64,000 bases of DNA from Aulostomus chinensis (taxonomy: Eukaryota > Chordata > Actinopteri > Syngnathiformes > Aulostomidae). A program made the position numbers and the translations under genes. The stretch is from the NCBI GenBank assembly GCA_037954235.1, contig JBBMOA010000001.1, positions 33,179,074-33,243,073 of the forward strand, in the 5' to 3' direction. The notes under the pieces were generated by a model. The model was given only the letters and a program-made list of their open reading frames with translations. It ran no database searches and was not told the origin of the DNA. Of this stretch, positions 59,701 to 64,000 are shown piece after piece. Position 1 is the first letter of the stretch; every line of letters begins with the position of its first letter.

Positions 59701-62700
59701 AGCATCACTTTGAGGTTATTCGAAACGTTCACTACATTACTGTTAGCATCATTTTGAGTTCATGAGCAATTCTTACTAAATCACTGTCGCATCATTTTGA
59801 GATCTTAAGCAATTCTTCCGACATCACTGTCGAAATATTTTGAGGTTCGTAGCGACTTTTACTACATTACTGTCGCATTATATTGAGGTCCGTAGCAACT
59901 CTTACTACATGACTTTCAGCATCACTTTGAGGTTGTTCGAAACACTTACTACATTACTGTAATCATCACTGAGTTGATTAGCAACTATCACTCCATTACT
60001 GTTAGCATCATTTTGAGTTCATTAGCAATTCTTACTAAATCACTGTCGCATCATTTTGAGATCATTAGCAATTCTTCTGACATCACTGTCACATTATTTT
60101 GAGGTCCGTAGCAACTCTTACTACATTATTGTTGCATTATTTTAAGGTTCGTAGCAACTCTTACTACATTACTGTAAGCATCACTGAGTTGATTAGCAAC
60201 TATCACTCCATTACTGTTAGCATCATTTTGAGTTCATTAGCAATTCTTCTGACATCACTGTCACATTATTTTGAGGTTCGTAGCAACTCTTACTACATTA
60301 TTGTTGCATTATTTTAAGGTTCGTAGCAACTCTTACTACATGACTGTCAGCATCACTTTGAGGTTGTTCGAAACTCTTACTACATTACTGTAAGCATCAC
60401 TGAGTTTCTTTGCAACTATCACTACATTACTGTTAGCATCATGTTGAGTTCATTCGCAATTCTTACGACATCACTGTCCCATCAGTTTGAGATCATTACC
60501 AATTCTTCTGACATCACTGTCGCATCATTTTGAGATCTTTAGCAATTCTTCTGACATCACTGTCGCATTATTTTGAGGTTCGTAGCAACTCTTACTACAT
60601 GACTGTCAGCATCACTTTGAGGTTGTTCGAAACACTTACTACATTACTGTAAGCATCACTGACTTGATTAGCAACTATCACTACATTACTGTTAGCATCA
60701 TTTTGAGTTCATTAGCAATCTTCCGACATCACTGTCGCAATATTTTTAGGTTCGCAGCAACTCTTACTACATGACTGTTAGCATCACTTTGAGGTTATTC
60801 GAAACTTTCACTCCATTACTGTTAGCATCATTTTGAGTTCATTAGCATTTCTTACTACATCACTGTCGCATCATTTTCAGATCATTAGCAATTCTTCTGA
60901 CATCACTGTCACATTATTTTGAGGTTCGTAGCAACTCTTACTACATTATTGTTGCATTATTTTAAGGTTCGTAGCAACTCTTACTACATTACTTTCAGCA
61001 TCACTTTGAGTTTATTAGCAACTTTCACTACATTACTGTTAGCATCATTTTGAGTTTATGAGCAATTCTCATGACATCACTGTAGCATCGAATTGAGTTC
61101 ATTAGCAACTCTTACTAAATGACTGTCAGCATCACTTTGAGGTTGTTCAAAACCCCTTCTACATTACTGTACGCATCACTGAGTTTCTTAGGAACTATCA
61201 CTACATTACTGTTAGCATCATCTTGAGTTCATTCGCAATTCTTCCGACATCACTGTCGCAATATTTTGAGGTTCGTAGCAACTTTTACAACATTACTTTC
61301 GCATTATTTTGAGGTTTGTAGCAACACTTACTACATGACTGTCAGCATCACTTTGAGGTTATTCGAAAGTTTCACTCCATTACTGTTAGCATCATTTTGA
61401 GTTCATTAGCAATTCTTACTACATCACTGTTGCATCATTTTCAGATCATTAGAAATTCTTCCGACATCACTGTCGAATTATTTTGAGGTTCGTAGCAACT
61501 CTTAGTACATGACTGTCAGCATCACTTTGAGGTTATTTGAAACGTTCACTCCATTACTGTTAGCATCATTTTGAGTTCATTAGCACTTCTTTCAAAATCA
61601 CTGTCGCATCATTTTGAGATCTTTAGCAGTTCTTCTGACATCACTGTCGCATTATTTTGAGGTTCGTAGCAACTCTTACTACATGACTGTCACCATCACT
61701 TTGAGGTTATTTGAAACACTTACTACATTACTGTTAGCATCATTTTAAGTTCATTAGCAATTCTTCCGACATCACTGTCGCAATATTTTGAGGTTCGTAG
61801 CAACTTTAATACATTACTGTCGCATCATATTGAGTTTCGTGGCAACTCTTACTACATCATTGTTGCATTATTTTAAGGTTCGTAGCAACTCTTACTACAT
61901 TACTGTCAGCATCACTTTGAGGTTATTCGAAACGTTCACTCCATTACTGTTAGCATCATTTTGAGATCATTACCAATTCTTCTGACATCACTGTCGCATC
62001 ATTTTGAGATCTTGAGCAATTCTTCTGACATCACTGTCGCATTATTTTGAGGTTCGTAGCAACACTTAGTACATGACTGTCAGCATCACTTTGAGGTTGT
62101 TCGAAACACTTACTACATTACTCTAAGCATCACTGAGTTTATTAGCAACTATCACTACATTACTTTTAGCATCATTTTGAGTTCATTAGCAATTCTTACT
62201 GAATCACTGTCGCATCATTTTGAGATCTTTAGCAATTCTTCTGACATCACTGTCGCATTATTTTGAGGTTCGTAGCAACTCTTAGTACATGACTGTCAGC
62301 ATCACTTTGAGGTTTTTCGAAACACTTACTACATTACTTTTAGCATCATGTTGAGTTCATTAGCAATTCTTACGACATCACTGTCCCATCAGTTTGAGAT
62401 CATTACCAATTCTTCTGACATCACTGTCGCATCATTTTGAGGTTCGTAGCAACACTTAATACATGACTGTCAGCATCACCTTGAGGTTATTCGAAACTTT
62501 CACTCCATTACTGTTCGCATCATTTTGAGTTCATTAGCAATTCTTCCAACATCACTTTCGCAATATTTTGAGGTTCGTAGCAACTCTTACTACATTACTG
62601 TTGCATTATTTTAAGGTTCGTAGCAACTCGTACTACATGACTGTCAGCATCACTTTGAGGTTGTTCGAAACACTTACTACATTACTGTCAGCATCACTTT

Positions 62701-63112
62701 GAGTTCATTAGCAATTCTTCCGACATCACTTTCGCAATATTTTGAGGTTCGTAGCAACTTTTACCACATTACTGTCGCATTATTTTGAGGTTCGTAGCAA
62801 CACTTAATACATGACTGTCAGCATCACCTTGAGGTTATTCGAAACTTTCACTCCATTACTGTTCGCATCATTTTGAGTTCATTTGCAATTCTTCCAACAT
62901 CACTTTCGCAATATTTTGAGGTTCGTAGCAACTCTTACTACATTACTGTTGCATTATTTAAAGGTTCGTAGCAACTCTTACTACATTACTGTCAGCATCA
63001 CTTTGAGTTTATTAGCAATTATCACTCCATTACTGTTAGCATCATTTTGACATTATTAGCAATTCTTACGACATCACTGTAGCATTAAATTGAGTTTAGT
63101 AGCAACTCTTAC
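50756..63112 (-). repeat. Satellite array, right block, outer subfamily
   Basis: The same satellite in the form found in the left block, reverse-complemented (plus strand CTGTTAGCATCATTTTGAGT, TTCGTAGCAACTCTTACTAC). Large near-identical blocks recur at 2730 bp (51952/54682, 52771/55501, 53557/56287), then at 1344 and 1124 bp (56287, 57631, 58755, 60099). Homogeneity is highest at 51.9-60.5 kb. Repeated 72-codon frames on the plus strand come from the ~219-bp five-monomer block and are not considered genes. Confidence 0.96.
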
Positions 63113-64000
63113 TCCTCCTGGAACCGTCACCTTACCGTGGTGGAGGATTTTGAGTGCCCTAGTGACCCTAGGAGTTATGCTGTCGGGGGCATTTTTCCCC
63201 TGGTAGGGTCAACCTAGGCAGACTGGTCCTAGGCGAAGGGCCAGACAAAGAACGGTTCAACAGACCCTTCATGGAAAATCCAGCAAGTGCTACATGTACC
63301 CTGCCCGGAGGGGCACTGGGGCCCCGCCCTGGAGCCAGGCCCAGGGTGGGGGCTCGAAGGCGAGCGCCTGGTGTCCGGGCCTTGGTCCGTGGGGCCCGGC
63401 CAGGCCCTGCCCGAAGAGGAGACACAGGCACGTCCTCCCTTGGACTCACCACTCATCGGGGGAACCGGAGGGGTCCGGTGCAATGTGGTTTGGGTGGCAG
63501 TTTCAGGCGGGTGTCTCGGCTGTCTGAACCACAGACATGGAAGCTGGCTTTTGGGACATGGAACGTTACCTCTCTGGTGGGGAAGGAGCTGGAGCTGGTG
63601 GAAGAGGTTGAGTGTTACCGGCTAGATATAGTCGGCCTCACCTCCACACATAGCTCTGGGTCCGGAACCCGAGTCCTTGAGAGGGGTTGGACTTTCTCTT
63701 TTGCTGGAGTTGCTCCGGGTGAGAGGCGGAGGGCGGGGGTGGGCTTTTTGGTTGCCCCTCGACTCTCTGCCTGTACGTTGGGGTTTACCCCCGTGGACGA
63801 AAGGGTTGCTTCCCTGCGCCTTCGGGTCGGGGAACGGGTCCTGACTGTGGTCTGCGCATATGCGCCGAAAACTAGTTCAGAGTACCCACCCTTTTTGGAG
63901 TCCTTGGGAAGGGTACTGGATGGTGCCCCGGCTGGGGACTCCATTGTCCTACTGGGAGACTTCAACGCTCACGTGGGCAACGACAGCATGACCTGGAGAG
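63113..64000 (+). mobile_element. RTE/Rex-like non-LTR retrotransposon, 5' part (runs off the window)
   Basis: Begins directly after the satellite at CTCCTGGAACCGTCACC, with a GC-rich 5' region (63113-63420) containing a CACC/GGTGG hairpin. This start and the coding region that follows resemble a LINE family that is very abundant in fish genomes. The start looks full-length at the 5' end, which is unusual for a LINE and marks the insertion point. The clade is inferred from the endonuclease wording. Confidence 0.8.
63541..64000 (+). CDS. LINE ORF2, endonuclease domain (partial)
   Basis: An uninterrupted frame of 153 codons continues past the window edge and is also open upstream to at least 63415, without a clear start Met. 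It carries KLAFGTWNVTSLVGKE, LDIVGLTSTHSSGSGT, ERVLTVVCAYAP and IVLLGDFNAHVGND, the motifs of an exonuclease-endonuclease-phosphatase (AP-like) endonuclease. This enzyme nicks target DNA to prime reverse transcription. The asparagine in TWNV and the GDFN motif are intact. The position where many such enzymes have QETH reads TSTH, which I believe is a family trait. No stops or shifts are seen, so this copy may be young. Confidence 0.88.

Noticed and set aside
31767..60317. Many 60-98 codon frames in the satellite with shared wording such as TSLSHYFEVRSNSYYITV
   Set aside because: They follow the ~219-bp five-monomer period, a multiple of three, and occur only on the strand where the monomer lacks stops. 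They have low-complexity composition and no start context, so they are repeat artefacts.
63113..63200. HDV-like self-cleaving ribozyme at the LINE 5' end
   Set aside because: Such ribozymes are known in some RTE elements and a small hairpin is visible, but I could not fit the nested double pseudoknot or the conserved core bases.
63287..63625. 112-codon plus-strand frame at the LINE start
   Set aside because: It lies in a different frame from the endonuclease reading frame and is a product of GC-rich 5' UTR sequence.

Overview
The window is vertebrate nuclear DNA, almost certainly from a teleost fish and probably a percomorph. Three things support this: a split C2H2 zinc-finger gene of the fish type with a leucine-rich first exon, fish-style transposon remnants (L2-like and RTE/Rex-like LINEs, hAT/ZBED, piggyBac, MADF), and scattered tRNA loci among CA/TG microsatellites. 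There is no operon structure, and most open reading frames are chance products of repeats.

Positions 1-31,200 are a mosaic of old repeats holding a few genes. There are eight tRNA or tRNA-like loci: Asn-GTT 396-469(-), initiator Met 8936-9007(-, decayed), Ser-GCT 21517-21598(+), His-GTG-like 24448-24519(+, decayed), Lys-CTT 25270-25342(+), Ala-AGC 28082-28154(+, decaying), Glu-CTC 28797-28868(-) and Ala-TGC 30501-30572(+). None has a T4 run directly downstream. Two protein genes look plausible. One is an unidentified coiled-coil protein at 3702-5297(+), built from three ~105-112-residue repeats plus a 36-bp minisatellite tail. The other is a ten-finger C2H2 protein on the minus strand (exon 1 15433-15697, exon 2 11862-13396; 599 residues when joined) with a CpG-rich, CRE-containing upstream region. 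Between them lie L2 fragments (about 5.5, 6.75, 11.4-11.85, 24.1-24.4 and 26.7-27.1 kb), another reverse transcriptase fragment (20.3-20.7 kb), a broken piggyBac transposase (27.2-27.7 kb), three copies of a tRNA-headed SINE-like repeat and several dispersed repeats present in inverted copies.

Positions 31,200-63,112 are the striking part. A tandem satellite of about 43-44 bp per monomer fills 31,619-41,982 in one orientation and 45,222-63,112 in the opposite orientation, about 28 kb in total. The two blocks form a giant inverted arrangement around a 3.2-kb spacer. Both have higher-order periods (left about 1473 and 1518 bp; right about 2730, 1344 and 1124 bp). The inner part of the right block (45.2-50.75 kb) is a diverged subfamily not seen on the left. 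The array is bordered or interrupted by a 41-bp minisatellite, a 65-bp minisatellite and an unrelated 43-bp minisatellite.

The spacer (42,030-45,221) holds two exon-like segments of an unidentified minus-strand gene, a CRE/CCAAT/ETS-type promoter-like patch in front of a prematurely stopped MADF-like reading frame, and a broken hAT/ZBED transposase cut off by the right array. The window ends in the 5' region and endonuclease domain of an RTE/Rex-like LINE that starts where the satellite stops and runs off the edge.
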